Positions 43,735-52,861 of a stretch of DNA of 64,000 nt are shown here, piece after piece. The DNA comes from Algoriphagus halophilus. Lineage in GTDB: Bacteria > Bacteroidota > Bacteroidia > Cytophagales > Cyclobacteriaceae. Each line of letters opens with the position of its first letter. Position 1 is the first letter of the stretch. A model generated the notes under the pieces. It did not search any database. It was not told the DNA's origin and worked only from the letters and a program-made list of their open reading frames with translations. Position numbers and translations under genes: made by a program. The stretch spans positions 1,063,894 through 1,127,893 of the forward strand of contig NZ_FSRC01000002.1 of the NCBI RefSeq assembly GCF_900129785.1, read 5' to 3'.

Positions 43735-46254
43735 TTATTTAGGATCTAAGATCGCATCAATTCTAGCAGAAAGATCTTCTAAATGTAGTTTAGACATTTT
43801 GTCGGAAGTTCTAGAAATCGCTGCATTGATCTGTCTTTGTAGTGTTTTTAACTCACCTCTTGCCATCGGGCGGATATCAGATTGAGAGGCATTAATTTGA
43901 GGTCCTACATATCTTCTGAATGCAGCAGGAACGGAAGGCTCATCTTGGGTAAGTAAAACTTCCAATCGCTCGATATGGGCTCTTTGAAGTGCTCTTCTGT
44001 GTACGTCAATGGTTTTACCAGAGGCAAGTTCAGTCCAGATTCCTTTTCTCAAGTCGTCAAATAATTCGGTCATGGAATAGGCCTCAGATCCATTTAACGC
44101 TTCATTTTCAATGACCCTACCTAGTCTTCCCCATTCCAACACACCATTCAATGCGTTTACTTGAACACCTCTGATTCTCTCTAAGGCTCCAAAGTCATCT
44201 ATTCTAGCAAAGATTTGATCATCCATCAACCAAGTTGGGGTAGCAAACAATTCCTTATTTAAGAAAGCAATGGCTGACTTCTGAATCTCTTTTGGAGTAT
44301 GTGTATACACAGCCTCGTCTTGTCCGGAAGATTTATACACCTCAGCAACTCCACCAACATTCGTTCTAACGTGGCCCATATACCTGTTAAACTGGGTAAC
44401 AACTTGGCCATACATTTCTTCCAAGTCATCATAATCTTTGAAAGGTTTGTCAGGTTCAGCAGTCCAAGTATCCAAATTAGGAACGATTCGCTTCAAGTTT
44501 GCGATTCCATACTCTGATGCTTTCATGGAGTTATCTCCTAAATCTTCAGATTGAGCAGTTGGATCATAACTGTTTCCTTGACGCCCATATCTGTAGATTG
44601 GATCTCCGTTTTTGGAGGTAATCCATTGATCTAATGTCAGTTGTTCTTCTTCTGGTGTTTTGGCATCTAGGATAGGTCGGTAACCCCACGCAATCGCATA
44701 TTTGTCATAAGGTCCTACATTAGGCATCAAACTAACTCCCTCATCACCAGGCTGAGCAATGTAATTGAATCGAGCATAATCCATAATAGAAGGCGCCGTA
44801 CCCATTGCTTTAGTGAACTCGGCATCTCTCAATTTCTCCACAGGATAAGCATGGGAAGAGGCAAAGTTGTGAGGTAATCCTAATGTATGTCCTACTTCAT
44901 GAGAGGATACGAAACGAATCAATCGACCCATTACTTCATCATCAAATTTGACATTCCTAGCATCTGGATTGATGGCAGCAGTTTGGATAAAGAACCAGTT
45001 TCTCAATAAATTCATTACGTTATGGTACCAACCAATATCAGACTCAAGAATTTCACCTGTTCTTGGGTCAGAAACGTGGGGTCCATAGGCATTCTGAATA
45101 TCAGAAGCGAAATATCTAATCACGGAATAACGAGCATCTTCTGGACTCCAATCAGGATCTTCTTCTTTACTAGGTGCTCTTTTGGCAGTAATGGCATTTT
45201 TGAATCCAGCTTCTTCAAAAGCAGCTTGCCAATCTTCCACACCAGCAATTAGGTAAGGAACCCATTTCTCAGGAGTAGCAGGGTCGATGTAATAGACAAT
45301 CTGCTTTTTCGGTTCTACAAGCTCCCCTCTTTTAAATTTCTCAACATCTTCCTCTTTTACTTCTAATCTCCAGCGATCAAGGAAGGTTCTATTAGCTGCT
45401 TTTTGTGCATCAGATCCATAATCTACAATAGATCTACTAAACCATCCCACTCTTCTGTCTGCTAATCGTTGCATCATTGGTTCCTCAGGAAGTAAGATCA
45501 TGGAGGAATTCATTTCTAAAGTGATTAGCCCAGTGGAACTGTTGGAAGGAGGCTCGGAAGCATTATAGGTTAAGATATATCTTGCCTCGATATTGATTGG
45601 ATAGGTATGAATATGCTGGATAAAAGATCTGTCATTGTCCAAACGAGTCACTTTAAAACCAGTTCTTCTGTTTCTAGGTAAGCCCAATGCTTGAACATCC
45701 TTGCTGAATAAATCAGTTGCTTCAATCACTACTCCTGTTGAGTCAGTAGATCTTGATTTGACATCGAATTTTTGAAGGATCGGTTCAAAGTTGGAGTTTT
45801 TAACTGCCATCGAAATTGGCAATGAATCTGCCGCAAAATTGTTGACAGAAACCACTCTCAAAAGGACATTGTCATTGTCTTTTTCCCATCTTAGCATTAA
45901 GGTGTTGGTGCGTTCCCCTCCATACCCAATACCATCCGCTGTTTTGGCAATGGTAGTAACCATGAGCATGTCTTTCCCGAACATGGATTCAGGAATTTCA
46001 TAAAAATACTTCTCATCAATTTGGTGTACTTTAAAAAGGCCGTCTTTTGATTTTGCCTCTTTGGTGATTACCTCTGAATAAGGTTTCGGGCCTGACTTAG
46101 AGCCGCCATTTGGTTTTGCAGGGGTAGAGCTGACTGCAGGGGCATTTTTGGAGTCTTTCTTTTTTTTCTTTTGAGCGAAAGAGTCCTCAGCATGCAAAAA
46201 GACACCCATGACACATAGCATCAGAGTAAATCTCCTTAATAATTTGGGTTGCAT
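43735..46254 (-). CDS. Secreted zinc metalloprotease (metzincin-like; DUF5117/DUF4953 type)
   Basis: 839 residues, signal peptide about 1-27 followed by a Lys-rich low-complexity stretch (QKKKKKDSKN). The zinc-binding motif HEVGHTLGLPH is at 452-462 (H452, H456, H462, catalytic E453), the metzincin HExxHxxGxxH pattern. Flanking regions match the DUF5117 N-terminal and DUF4953-type catalytic arrangement seen in Bacteroidota zinc-dependent metalloproteases. It should act in the periplasm or outside the cell. It has a candidate -7 box at 46295-46288 and its own terminator. Substrates unknown. Confidence 0.85.
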   Translation of the reverse strand: MQPKLLRRFTLMLCVMGVFLHAEDSFAQKKKKKDSKNAPAVSSTPAKPNGGSKSGPKPYSEVITKEAKSKDGLFKVHQIDEKYFYEIPESMFGKDMLMVTTIAKTADGIGYGGERTNTLMLRWEKDNDNVLLRVVSVNNFAADSLPISMAVKNSNFEPILQKFDVKSRSTDSTGVVIEATDLFSKDVQALGLPRNRRTGFKVTRLDNDRSFIQHIHTYPINIEARYILTYNASEPPSNSSTGLITLEMNSSMILLPEEPMMQRLADRRVGWFSRSIVDYGSDAQKAANRTFLDRWRLEVKEEDVEKFKRGELVEPKKQIVYYIDPATPEKWVPYLIAGVEDWQAAFEEAGFKNAITAKRAPSKEEDPDWSPEDARYSVIRYFASDIQNAYGPHVSDPRTGEILESDIGWYHNVMNLLRNWFFIQTAAINPDARNVKFDDEVMGRLIRFVSSHEVGHTLGLPHNFASSHAYPVEKLRDAEFTKAMGTAPSIMDYARFNYIAQPGDEGVSLMPNVGPYDKYAIAWGYRPILDAKTPEEEQLTLDQWITSKNGDPIYRYGRQGNSYDPTAQSEDLGDNSMKASEYGIANLKRIVPNLDTWTAEPDKPFKDYDDLEEMYGQVVTQFNRYMGHVRTNVGGVAEVYKSSGQDEAVYTHTPKEIQKSAIAFLNKELFATPTWLMDDQIFARIDDFGALERIRGVQVNALNGVLEWGRLGRVIENEALNGSEAYSMTELFDDLRKGIWTELASGKTIDVHRRALQRAHIERLEVLLTQDEPSVPAAFRRYVGPQINASQSDIRPMARGELKTLQRQINAAISRTSDKMSKLHLEDLSARIDAILDPK

Positions 46255-46287
46255 AATTTTTTGTTAGTTTAAGCTTTCAATTGCTGT

Positions 46288-46295
46288 CAAAAATA
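46288..46295 (-). promoter_or_regulatory. Candidate -7 box for the metalloprotease
   Basis: Reads TATTTTTG on the minus strand (TANNTTTG), about 33 bases upstream of the protease ATG. No -33 element at the expected spacing. Confidence 0.3.
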
Positions 46296-46374
46296 ACCTT
46301 GATTTTCCTGTAAGGTTGTTTTCCAAAACTAATTATTTGATAAGCGGTTTAATCCAAGAGCTAAAGGGAAAACA

Positions 46375-47490
46375 TTGAGCAATACAAATTCAGTTGTCAT
46401 CGTTGGAGGGGGCTTAGCAGGCTTAGTTTCAGCCTATTTGCTGGCCAAAAATGGCCAAAAAGTACTTTTGATCGAGAAAAAGGAGTACCCTCTTCATCGG
46501 GTTTGTGGTGAGTATGTTTCCAATGAAGCGCGGGATTTTTTAGTACGTGAAGGACTATTTCCCAAAGAATTGGACTTCCCTCAGATTCATAATTTTTTGT
46601 TTTCTGACGTTTTGGGAAATTCAACGACCATTCCTTTGGATCTAGGTGGTTTTGGGATCAGTCGATTCGTTTTTGATCATTTTTTATATGAACAGGCAAT
46701 AAACGTCGGAGTAGAGATCAAGCTCAAGACCCAAGTGTTCGAGGTGGAGTTTATAGAAAGAGAAAATCAGTTTTGTTTAAGCTTATCGGATGGTTCAAAG
46801 TGCTTCGCCTATTATGTAATTGGAGCTTTTGGAAAGCGATCAAAACTAGATAAAGCTTTAAAAAGATCTTTTATAGAGCGAAGAAGTCCATTTATAGGAG
46901 TCAAATACCATGTAAAAACAGATTTTCTAAGAGACACAGTAGCCTTGCATAATTTTGAAGGAGGTTATTGTGGGATCAATGCTATCGAGGAGGAAAAATT
47001 CAACATCTGTTACTTAGGAAGTAGAGAACAATTAAGAGAATTTGGCTCTATCGAAGTGATGGAGCGTGAGCAACTGTGGAAAAATCCCATTTTAAGAGAC
47101 TTATTAAAGAATAGTGACTTCCTTTTTGATAAGCCTGAAGTCATCAATGAAATTAATTTCGAACCAAAACAGCCAGTTGAAAATCATATTCTGATGGTAG
47201 GAGATGCTGCTGGCCTAATCACACCTCTTTGTGGGAATGGCATGGCGATGGCAATTCAATCCGGAAAATTAGCTGCAGAATCTATTATAGAAGGAGGATT
47301 AAGGAATTTGGTAGAAAGGCGTTATGAGCAACAATGGAAGGGTTTATTTCAAAAAAGGTTATGGTTTGGAAGACAAATTCAAACCCTTTTTGGAGCAAAG
47401 AAGAGTTCTGTTTTTGCAGGAAAATTGATTGGGAATTTTCCAATGATTGCCAATTTCATTGTAAAGAATACTCATGGGAGACCATTTTAA
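46375..47490 (+). CDS. FAD-dependent oxidoreductase of the geranylgeranyl-reductase type
   Basis: 371 residues; starts at TTG 46375 (no ATG in frame upstream that fits). Dinucleotide motif VVIVGGGLAGL with G11, G13 and G16, and the DAAGLITPLCGNGMAMAIQSG FAD-contact block. This belongs to the group that contains geranylgeranyl reductases, aromatic hydroxylases and halogenases. In this cluster it could hydroxylate or reduce the polyketide or its prenyl chain. Its stop overlaps the stop of the convergent UbiA gene by 4 bases (shared TTAA). A cluster role is inferred from proximity. Confidence 0.8.
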   Translation: MSNTNSVVIVGGGLAGLVSAYLLAKNGQKVLLIEKKEYPLHRVCGEYVSNEARDFLVREGLFPKELDFPQIHNFLFSDVLGNSTTIPLDLGGFGISRFVFDHFLYEQAINVGVEIKLKTQVFEVEFIERENQFCLSLSDGSKCFAYYVIGAFGKRSKLDKALKRSFIERRSPFIGVKYHVKTDFLRDTVALHNFEGGYCGINAIEEEKFNICYLGSREQLREFGSIEVMEREQLWKNPILRDLLKNSDFLFDKPEVINEINFEPKQPVENHILMVGDAAGLITPLCGNGMAMAIQSGKLAAESIIEGGLRNLVERRYEQQWKGLFQKRLWFGRQIQTLFGAKKSSVFAGKLIGNFPMIANFIVKNTHGRPF

Positions 47491-48383
47491 TTGCCAAAGA
47501 CCTGTAAAATCTGGGTGTTTTCGAAAAAGTAATAGATAAAGAAGGCATTTAGAAATAGTGCAGAGATGGCATTCATTCCCATGGCCCAGCTGTAGTTTGT
47601 ATATTTATCAGGATTAGTTCGGACGAAGCTAAACCAAAGTAAAAAGTATAAAATAATGGGTGCCATGGCCCCTAGATATACCCAGATAATTTCCTGTTGA
47701 TTTTTACTTATAAAATACCAGATAAATGCGATGCCAGTTAGGATAAACCAAAGGTTTGAAAAGTAAAATGTTCCTTTGATTCCAAGTTTTAAACTGAGGG
47801 TATTATCTCCTCTTTTTGAGTCTTCTCCATGTTGATAGACCTGTGTTAGAGGGTAAGACCCCCAAAGCATCATACTGGTCAACATGCCTGGAATGATTAC
47901 ATGGGGTTTAAGTACAGAGGCCCAAGTTAAATCGCTCAAGCCTACATAAGCCATAGCAAAGGTGAAATAACCCTGAAAAAAACCTGCGATAAACCAGCTT
48001 GCCCAAGGGTACTTTTTAATTCTGATTCCAGGATAGCTATATGCCATGCTTACCAAGCCATAAAGAAGAATCATTGAGGCAAATTGCCAATTGATCTGGA
48101 GGCCAATAAATAAAGCCACAGCAAAAAAGAGCAAGGATAACCAAAACAAGTCCGGGGTAACTTTGGGAGGATTTTTTAAGCCTCCAATGCTTTCTTCATC
48201 TTGATCATAAAAGCTGTTGTAAGCATTGCTAGAAGGGTATAAGAATAAATGAAGGGATAGAAAAACCCAAAGTATTCTCAATTCCTGAAGATTCGGAGTG
48301 ATGGCTAGCGCAAAAAAGAATACCGGCATCAGGAACAATGAAAAAGGAATTCTTAAATGCTTTAAACTGGAAACAGTGATCAT
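47487..48383 (-). CDS. UbiA-family prenyltransferase
   Basis: 298 residues with about eight hydrophobic segments. First Asp-rich motif NSFYDQDEES (N56 to D62), second motif YQHGEDSKRGDNTLSLKLG; both bind the diphosphate through magnesium. UbiA enzymes attach an isoprenyl chain to an aromatic acceptor in the membrane. Here the likely acceptor is a product of the type III PKS encoded divergently 91 bases away. The first motif is slightly unusual (NSFYD rather than NDxxD). Homologues also act in heme O, menaquinone and chlorophyll synthesis; none of those contexts is present. Confidence 0.8.
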   Translation of the reverse strand: MITVSSLKHLRIPFSLFLMPVFFFALAITPNLQELRILWVFLSLHLFLYPSSNAYNSFYDQDEESIGGLKNPPKVTPDLFWLSLLFFAVALFIGLQINWQFASMILLYGLVSMAYSYPGIRIKKYPWASWFIAGFFQGYFTFAMAYVGLSDLTWASVLKPHVIIPGMLTSMMLWGSYPLTQVYQHGEDSKRGDNTLSLKLGIKGTFYFSNLWFILTGIAFIWYFISKNQQEIIWVYLGAMAPIILYFLLWFSFVRTNPDKYTNYSWAMGMNAISALFLNAFFIYYFFENTQILQVFGN

Positions 48384-48474
48384 ATCGTAGTTCTAATTGC
48401 GCTAATAACTTTATTAAGTAGAGAAGGTTGTATTGCTACGATTCAATTTAGAAAATATCCCTTAACTTAAGAAT

Positions 48475-49551
48475 ATGAATTCCAGCATCGTCAGTATTGG
48501 CTTAGCCAACCCAGGGTATCCAATCAAACAGGCTTCAATAGCAGGTTTTATGAAATTTGCCCATCAACTCGATGATGTGGAGGCTAGAAAGCTAAGGTTT
48601 TTATATAAAAAATCAGGTATTGAAACCAGGCATAGCGTGTTGTTGGATTTTGAAAAGGAGGATCCAAACGAGTTTACATTTTTTCCAAACAATCAAGAAT
48701 TGTCTCCATTTCCTCGAACCAAATCTAGGATGGGGGTTTTTAATAAATCAGCTCCGGAACTTGCTTTCGAGGCTTCTAAAAAATGTTTGGATAAAGCTTC
48801 CGTACAGGCAAAGGAGGTGACCCATCTTATTTTGGTTTCCTGCACGGGAATGGTAGCCCCAGGAGTAGAACTTGAATTAATGAATTCTTTGGGGCTTGAT
48901 AGTTCTGTGGAGCGTTATTGCTTGCATTTTATGGGGTGTTATGCAGCTTTTACGGGAATTAAGCTTTCTGATAAAATCCTGAAAGCAGAACCCGATGCAA
49001 ATGTATTATTAGTGTCTGTGGAATTATGCACGTTGCATTTTCAGAAGGAGTATGTGGAAGATAATATTTTGGCAAATTCACTTTTTGGGGATGGGGCAGC
49101 AGCTGCCTTATTAAAAAAATCAGATCACGGCTTGAAAATAAAGTCCTATTTAAGTCAGGTAATTAGAGAAGGTGAAAAAGATATGGCCTGGGGGATAGGA
49201 GATTTTGGTTTTGAAATGCGATTGACTAAGTACATCCCTTCCTTATTAGATCTGGGAATACACCAGTTAATAGATTTGTTTGAAAGGAAGTTTCAAGTTT
49301 CCAAAATAAAGCACTTTGCTATACATCCTGGTGGAAAACAAATTCTTAACAAAGTTCAAGAGGCCTTTGGATTACCCCAGTCAGTAAACTTTCATGCATT
49401 GGAAGTCTTACGCAATTTTGGAAACATGTCTTCAGCCACTATACTTTTTGTACTGGAACGAATGCTACATGACGATGCAGTATCTGGGGATATTCTATCT
49501 CTTGGGTTTGGACCAGGGTTGACTTTGGAAACGCTTCATTTAGAAAAGTAA
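48475..49551 (+). CDS. Type III polyketide synthase
   Basis: 358 residues, the normal length of chalcone/stilbene-synthase-like enzymes. The catalytic triad is intact: Cys155 (HFMGCYAA), His284 (AIHPGGKQIL) and Asn317 (RNFGNMSSAT), with the GFGPGLT C-terminal block. It builds alkylresorcinols, pyrones or phloroglucinols from malonyl-CoA using a CoA starter in the cytosol. The product cannot be read from the sequence. The methyltransferase start codon overlaps its stop (TAATG), so the two are translationally coupled. Confidence 0.9.
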   Translation: MNSSIVSIGLANPGYPIKQASIAGFMKFAHQLDDVEARKLRFLYKKSGIETRHSVLLDFEKEDPNEFTFFPNNQELSPFPRTKSRMGVFNKSAPELAFEASKKCLDKASVQAKEVTHLILVSCTGMVAPGVELELMNSLGLDSSVERYCLHFMGCYAAFTGIKLSDKILKAEPDANVLLVSVELCTLHFQKEYVEDNILANSLFGDGAAAALLKKSDHGLKIKSYLSQVIREGEKDMAWGIGDFGFEMRLTKYIPSLLDLGIHQLIDLFERKFQVSKIKHFAIHPGGKQILNKVQEAFGLPQSVNFHALEVLRNFGNMSSATILFVLERMLHDDAVSGDILSLGFGPGLTLETLHLEK

Positions 49552-50255
49552 TGAGCAAATTTTCTCAAAGGAGCTACGAAAAGGAATTGATGGATAACCT
49601 GGACTGTGGAGGAGAAGAGCTCAACCACACCTTAAATGAATTGAAAACCATCAATAAATGGCTTGGAGGAAATTATGTGACCACTTCTGGTATTGCTAAA
49701 CTGGTCAAGCTGAAACCCCAAGAAACCTATGAAGTCGCAGATATTGGTTGTGGTGGTGGGGATATGATCAAAGTGATGGCAGATTGGTCCAGATCCCAAA
49801 AAAATAGGTTTAAATTTATAGGAATTGACGCCAATCGGAACATTATTGACCTTGCACTGGTTAGGTTATCAAATGAATCCGAAATTACTTTTGAAGTTCA
49901 AAATGTATTTGAACCAGGGTTTTCAGATTGCAAAGTAGATATTACTACTTGTACGCTCTTTACACATCATTTTACAGATCAAGAACTTATTGATCTTCTC
50001 AAATCACTTCGTGAAAAATCCCGTGTGGGAATTGTCATCAATGATTTGCACCGTCATTGGTTTGCTTATTATAGTATCAAAGTACTGACTAGGTTATTTA
50101 GCAAATCCAAAATGGTTCAAAATGACGCTCCTTTGTCGGTATTAAGAAGCTTTTCTAAACGAGATTGGGAAAGGATATTAAATTCAGCTCAATTAAAAAA
50201 TTTTGAAATCAGCTGGCATTGGGCTTTTCGCTGGCAAGTTTTAGTTTTAATATAA
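49551..50255 (+). CDS. SAM-dependent methyltransferase of the polyketide cluster
   Basis: 234 residues. Motif I VADIGCGGGDMIKVMADW, then FIGIDANRNIIDLA, and CTLFTHHFTDQELIDLL. It begins in the stop codon of the type III PKS gene, which argues strongly for work on its product, as C- or O-methylation of a resorcinol or quinol ring. An N-terminal helix of about 25 residues (SQRSYEKELMDNLDCGGEEL) precedes the fold. Substrate is inferred from context only. Confidence 0.85.
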   Translation: MSKFSQRSYEKELMDNLDCGGEELNHTLNELKTINKWLGGNYVTTSGIAKLVKLKPQETYEVADIGCGGGDMIKVMADWSRSQKNRFKFIGIDANRNIIDLALVRLSNESEITFEVQNVFEPGFSDCKVDITTCTLFTHHFTDQELIDLLKSLREKSRVGIVINDLHRHWFAYYSIKVLTRLFSKSKMVQNDAPLSVLRSFSKRDWERILNSAQLKNFEISWHWAFRWQVLVLI

Positions 50256-50280
50256 TCATCAACCAACAAATTTATTTATC

Positions 50281-51132
50281 ATGTTTGAACTGTCTCAAGA
50301 AACTACAGATGCACTTTATGCAGAGGGTATTAGTTTAGGTATAGAGATCGCACTTCGAATTATTAGCGCATTATTATTTTATTTTGTCGCTAAGTTTATC
50401 GCTAAGAAAATCTTAGCAGGTTTAAAGCGCTTTTTAGATAAAAGGGATGATGCTCCATCTTTGAATGAATTCCTTTATGGCTTCTCCAAAATTCTACTTT
50501 ATGCAGTAGTTTTTGTAGGTGTATTAATGATTTTAGGCGTTCCAGGAAGTTCATTCTTAGCAATATTTGGTGCTGCTGGTCTTGCTATTGGCTTAGCGCT
50601 TCAAGGTTCCTTATCTAATTTTGCAGGGGGCTTATTGATATTGGCTTTTAAACCATTCAAAGTTGGACATGTGGTGGTCGCTCAGGGCCATACCGGAACC
50701 GTTGCAAAAATTCAGATCTTATATACTCATTTGATGACTTTTGATAATCAGGAGGTGATTATCCCTAATGGTAACCTGGCAAATTCTGACATTGTCAATA
50801 TGAGTACACAAGAGACAAGAAGAGCTGAGTTAAAGGTGGGTGTTGCCTATGGAACGAATATTAAGCAAGCAAAAGAGATCATCTTAAACATTTTTGAGAA
50901 TGATCCGAGAGCATTGAAAGACCCGGCACCTTTTGTTGCATTGAATAATTTTGGGGATAGCTCTTTGGATATTGTAGTCAGAGTTTGGGCAAAGTCAGCG
51001 GACATGTGGCCAATGTATTTTGCGGGTATGGAAGCTATTAATTCGGAATTTGAAAAGCATGGAATTGAAATTCCATTCCCACAAAGAGTGGTTCATCAAA
51101 TCAAAGAAAAGGCGGCAGAAGAAGAATCATAA
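50281..51132 (+). CDS. Small-conductance mechanosensitive channel (MscS family)
   Basis: 283 residues. Hydrophobic segments at about 15-42, 62-82 and 93-118; the last is the pore helix GLAIGLALQGSLSNFAGGLLIL with the small-residue pattern of MscS TM3. A beta domain follows (VVVAQGHTGTVAKIQ, VIIPNGNLANSDIVN). In the family it is an inner-membrane tension-gated channel. It starts 25 bases after the methyltransferase, so it may be transcribed with the polyketide cluster, but this is common by chance. Confidence 0.9.
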   Translation: MFELSQETTDALYAEGISLGIEIALRIISALLFYFVAKFIAKKILAGLKRFLDKRDDAPSLNEFLYGFSKILLYAVVFVGVLMILGVPGSSFLAIFGAAGLAIGLALQGSLSNFAGGLLILAFKPFKVGHVVVAQGHTGTVAKIQILYTHLMTFDNQEVIIPNGNLANSDIVNMSTQETRRAELKVGVAYGTNIKQAKEIILNIFENDPRALKDPAPFVALNNFGDSSLDIVVRVWAKSADMWPMYFAGMEAINSEFEKHGIEIPFPQRVVHQIKEKAAEEES

Positions 51133-51150
51133 ACCGCTTCCAATTTTTAA

Positions 51151-51184
51151 AAAAGGCGATCAAAAAATTTTTGATCGCCTTTTT
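51151..51184 (+). terminator. Rho-independent terminator
   Basis: Long stem (51151-51164 with 51170-51184, with GGCGATC/GATCGCC core) and T-run on both strands; it ends the MscS transcript and overlaps the stop codon of the convergent deiodinase-like gene. Confidence 0.85.
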
Positions 51185-51861
51185 TAGAACCTTATCATTA
51201 TTTCCTCAAGAGATTTTCGGTGAATATCAGGTACATAGGTTTCTTCCTTGGGATATCCCACTGGTACCAATAAAAATGGTTTTTCATGGGAAGGACGATG
51301 GAGAATTTGGCTTAAAAAATTCATGGGACTAGGAGTGTGGGTGACTGCTACCAATCCAGCTTGGTGAATTGCCGCAATTAAAAACCCACATGCTATTCCA
51401 ACGGATTCGCTTACATAATAATGTTGAACTTTTGCTCCGTTTTCCATACCATAAGACTGCTTGAAGACCACAATTAAGTAAGGAGCATCTTCTAAAAATG
51501 GTTTTTCCCAATTTGTTCCCAAGGGTTTTAAGTCTGACTTCCAAGTTTCACTCATTCTACCGTCGTAACTGATTCTCTCTTCTTCCTCAGCGGCTAATCT
51601 GATTTTTTTCTTGACTTCTGGATCAGAGATTACACAGAATGTCCAAGGTTGCTTATGTGCACCTGAAGGAGCGGTGCTTGCAGTTTTGATAATATTCTCG
51701 ATAACCTCCATTGGAATTGGTCTCGGATCAAATTCTCTCACTGTTCTTCTTTGATCCATTTCAAAGAAGAATTCTTTCGATTTTGAAATCATTTCTTCCG
51801 GGGAGATTTGGGCTCTTTTGTATCGGATATGGTCATACCCATCAATTTTTTTCTTTTCCAT
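51184..51861 (-). CDS. Iodotyrosine deiodinase-like flavin reductase (nitroreductase superfamily)
   Basis: 225 residues from the ATG at 51861; the longer reading frame would run through a terminator hairpin at 51867-51898. FMN-binding nitroreductase fold. From about residue 48 it closely follows vertebrate iodotyrosine deiodinase (IYD): PMEVIENIIKTASTAPSGAH, then AEEEERISYDGR, and PVGYPKEETYVPDIHRKSLE near the end. The three residues that in human IYD hold the substrate zwitterion (E157, Y161, K182) have exact counterparts E95, Y99 and K120 with identical spacing. IYD removes iodine from mono- and diiodotyrosine. I infer a halotyrosine dehalogenase; the halide and the physiological role are unknown. 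No tyrosine-halogenating gene is nearby. Confidence 0.75.
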   Translation of the reverse strand: MEKKKIDGYDHIRYKRAQISPEEMISKSKEFFFEMDQRRTVREFDPRPIPMEVIENIIKTASTAPSGAHKQPWTFCVISDPEVKKKIRLAAEEEERISYDGRMSETWKSDLKPLGTNWEKPFLEDAPYLIVVFKQSYGMENGAKVQHYYVSESVGIACGFLIAAIHQAGLVAVTHTPSPMNFLSQILHRPSHEKPFLLVPVGYPKEETYVPDIHRKSLEEIMIRF

Positions 51862-51866
51862 AAAAC

Positions 51867-51898
51867 AAAAACGGCTACCTCGAAAGATAGCCGTTTTT
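51867..51898 (-). terminator. Terminator of the lipoprotein at 51916
   Basis: 11-bp stem (51867-51877 with 51888-51898) with a 10-base loop and a T-run on the minus strand, between the lipoprotein and the deiodinase-like gene. It also fixes the start of the latter at 51861. Confidence 0.85.
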
Positions 51899-51915
51899 GA
51901 GAAAATCAAACAAAA

Positions 51916-52743
51916 TTAATCGAAAGTGATGTCTTTGGTGCCTCCTGGATAAGTGATTGTACCAGCCTTATCGCATTCTCCGGAACCATAATCCAAGGTC
52001 ATGGATGCTCCTTTATAAGTGAACTGGATTTGGCCACTGCTTGGGCTATAAATTCCAGATTCCAGACAGGACTGTGTAATGATAAGGCTTTCTGTAACGG
52101 TAGCGGTATAGTCATTGCCTTCTAGGCTTTTTCCGCTCGCTGTTCCAGTTAATTTGGCTTCATATCCAGAGCTACCTAAAGTGATTTCTCTGATTTCATC
52201 TGTATTGATCGTAACAAACTTTCCATCTGGAAAAGTCACTTTTCCATTTTCAATTTTTACAGCCAAAGTAATTGTGCTTGTAAAAATGTCCAGTTTGGTA
52301 TTGGTAATGGTTCGAGTACCTTCAACTTTATAGCCATTTACCTCATAACCTTCGAAGGTGGTGACGATGTTTGCACCTGGAACCAATAGGTTTCCAGAAT
52401 AAGCAATAATTATTTTTCCTTTTCTACTCACTCCGTTTGGACTTTCACACCCTGCCCCAAAATCAATTGTGATTAATTTTTGCTCAGAATTGGTGGTCAC
52501 TTCTGTTGATGCACAAAAATCTCCAGCAGCAGTATTGGATTTACGAGCTCCTAAGCCAGTGCTCTCAAGGACAGCTAAGGTAAGGTTATCTAGATCCTCA
52601 AATTTTTGATTTACTTGGGAAACTTCGACAACAATTGAAGTGTCTGCCTCTGCAGGGACATCATCCTCTGAATTACAGGAAAACCCAATAAGGCCTACCA
52701 ATGCTAGGAATAAAAGTGAGTGAAACTTTGTAAAATGGTTCAT
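51916..52743 (-). CDS. Lipoprotein, unknown function
   Basis: 275 residues, signal peptide with lipobox IGFSC (Cys23). The mature part is beta-rich with many Thr, Gly and Asn (KGKIIIAYSGNLLVPGANIVTTFEGYEV) and ends with DYGSGECDKAGTITYPGGTKDITFD, with several cysteines that could form disulfides. No family recognised; an outer-membrane or surface lipoprotein is likely. It has its own terminator. Confidence 0.65.
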   Translation of the reverse strand: MNHFTKFHSLLFLALVGLIGFSCNSEDDVPAEADTSIVVEVSQVNQKFEDLDNLTLAVLESTGLGARKSNTAAGDFCASTEVTTNSEQKLITIDFGAGCESPNGVSRKGKIIIAYSGNLLVPGANIVTTFEGYEVNGYKVEGTRTITNTKLDIFTSTITLAVKIENGKVTFPDGKFVTINTDEIREITLGSSGYEAKLTGTASGKSLEGNDYTATVTESLIITQSCLESGIYSPSSGQIQFTYKGASMTLDYGSGECDKAGTITYPGGTKDITFD

Positions 52744-52861
52744 ATAATTATGGGTTGGAGTAAAAGAGTATAAAAGTTTAGTAAAAATCGTGCCTACTTT
52801 CCAGTAAGAAGTATGTTATCATTTCTTTTTTAAAAATACATAAATACCCTACTAAATGAAA

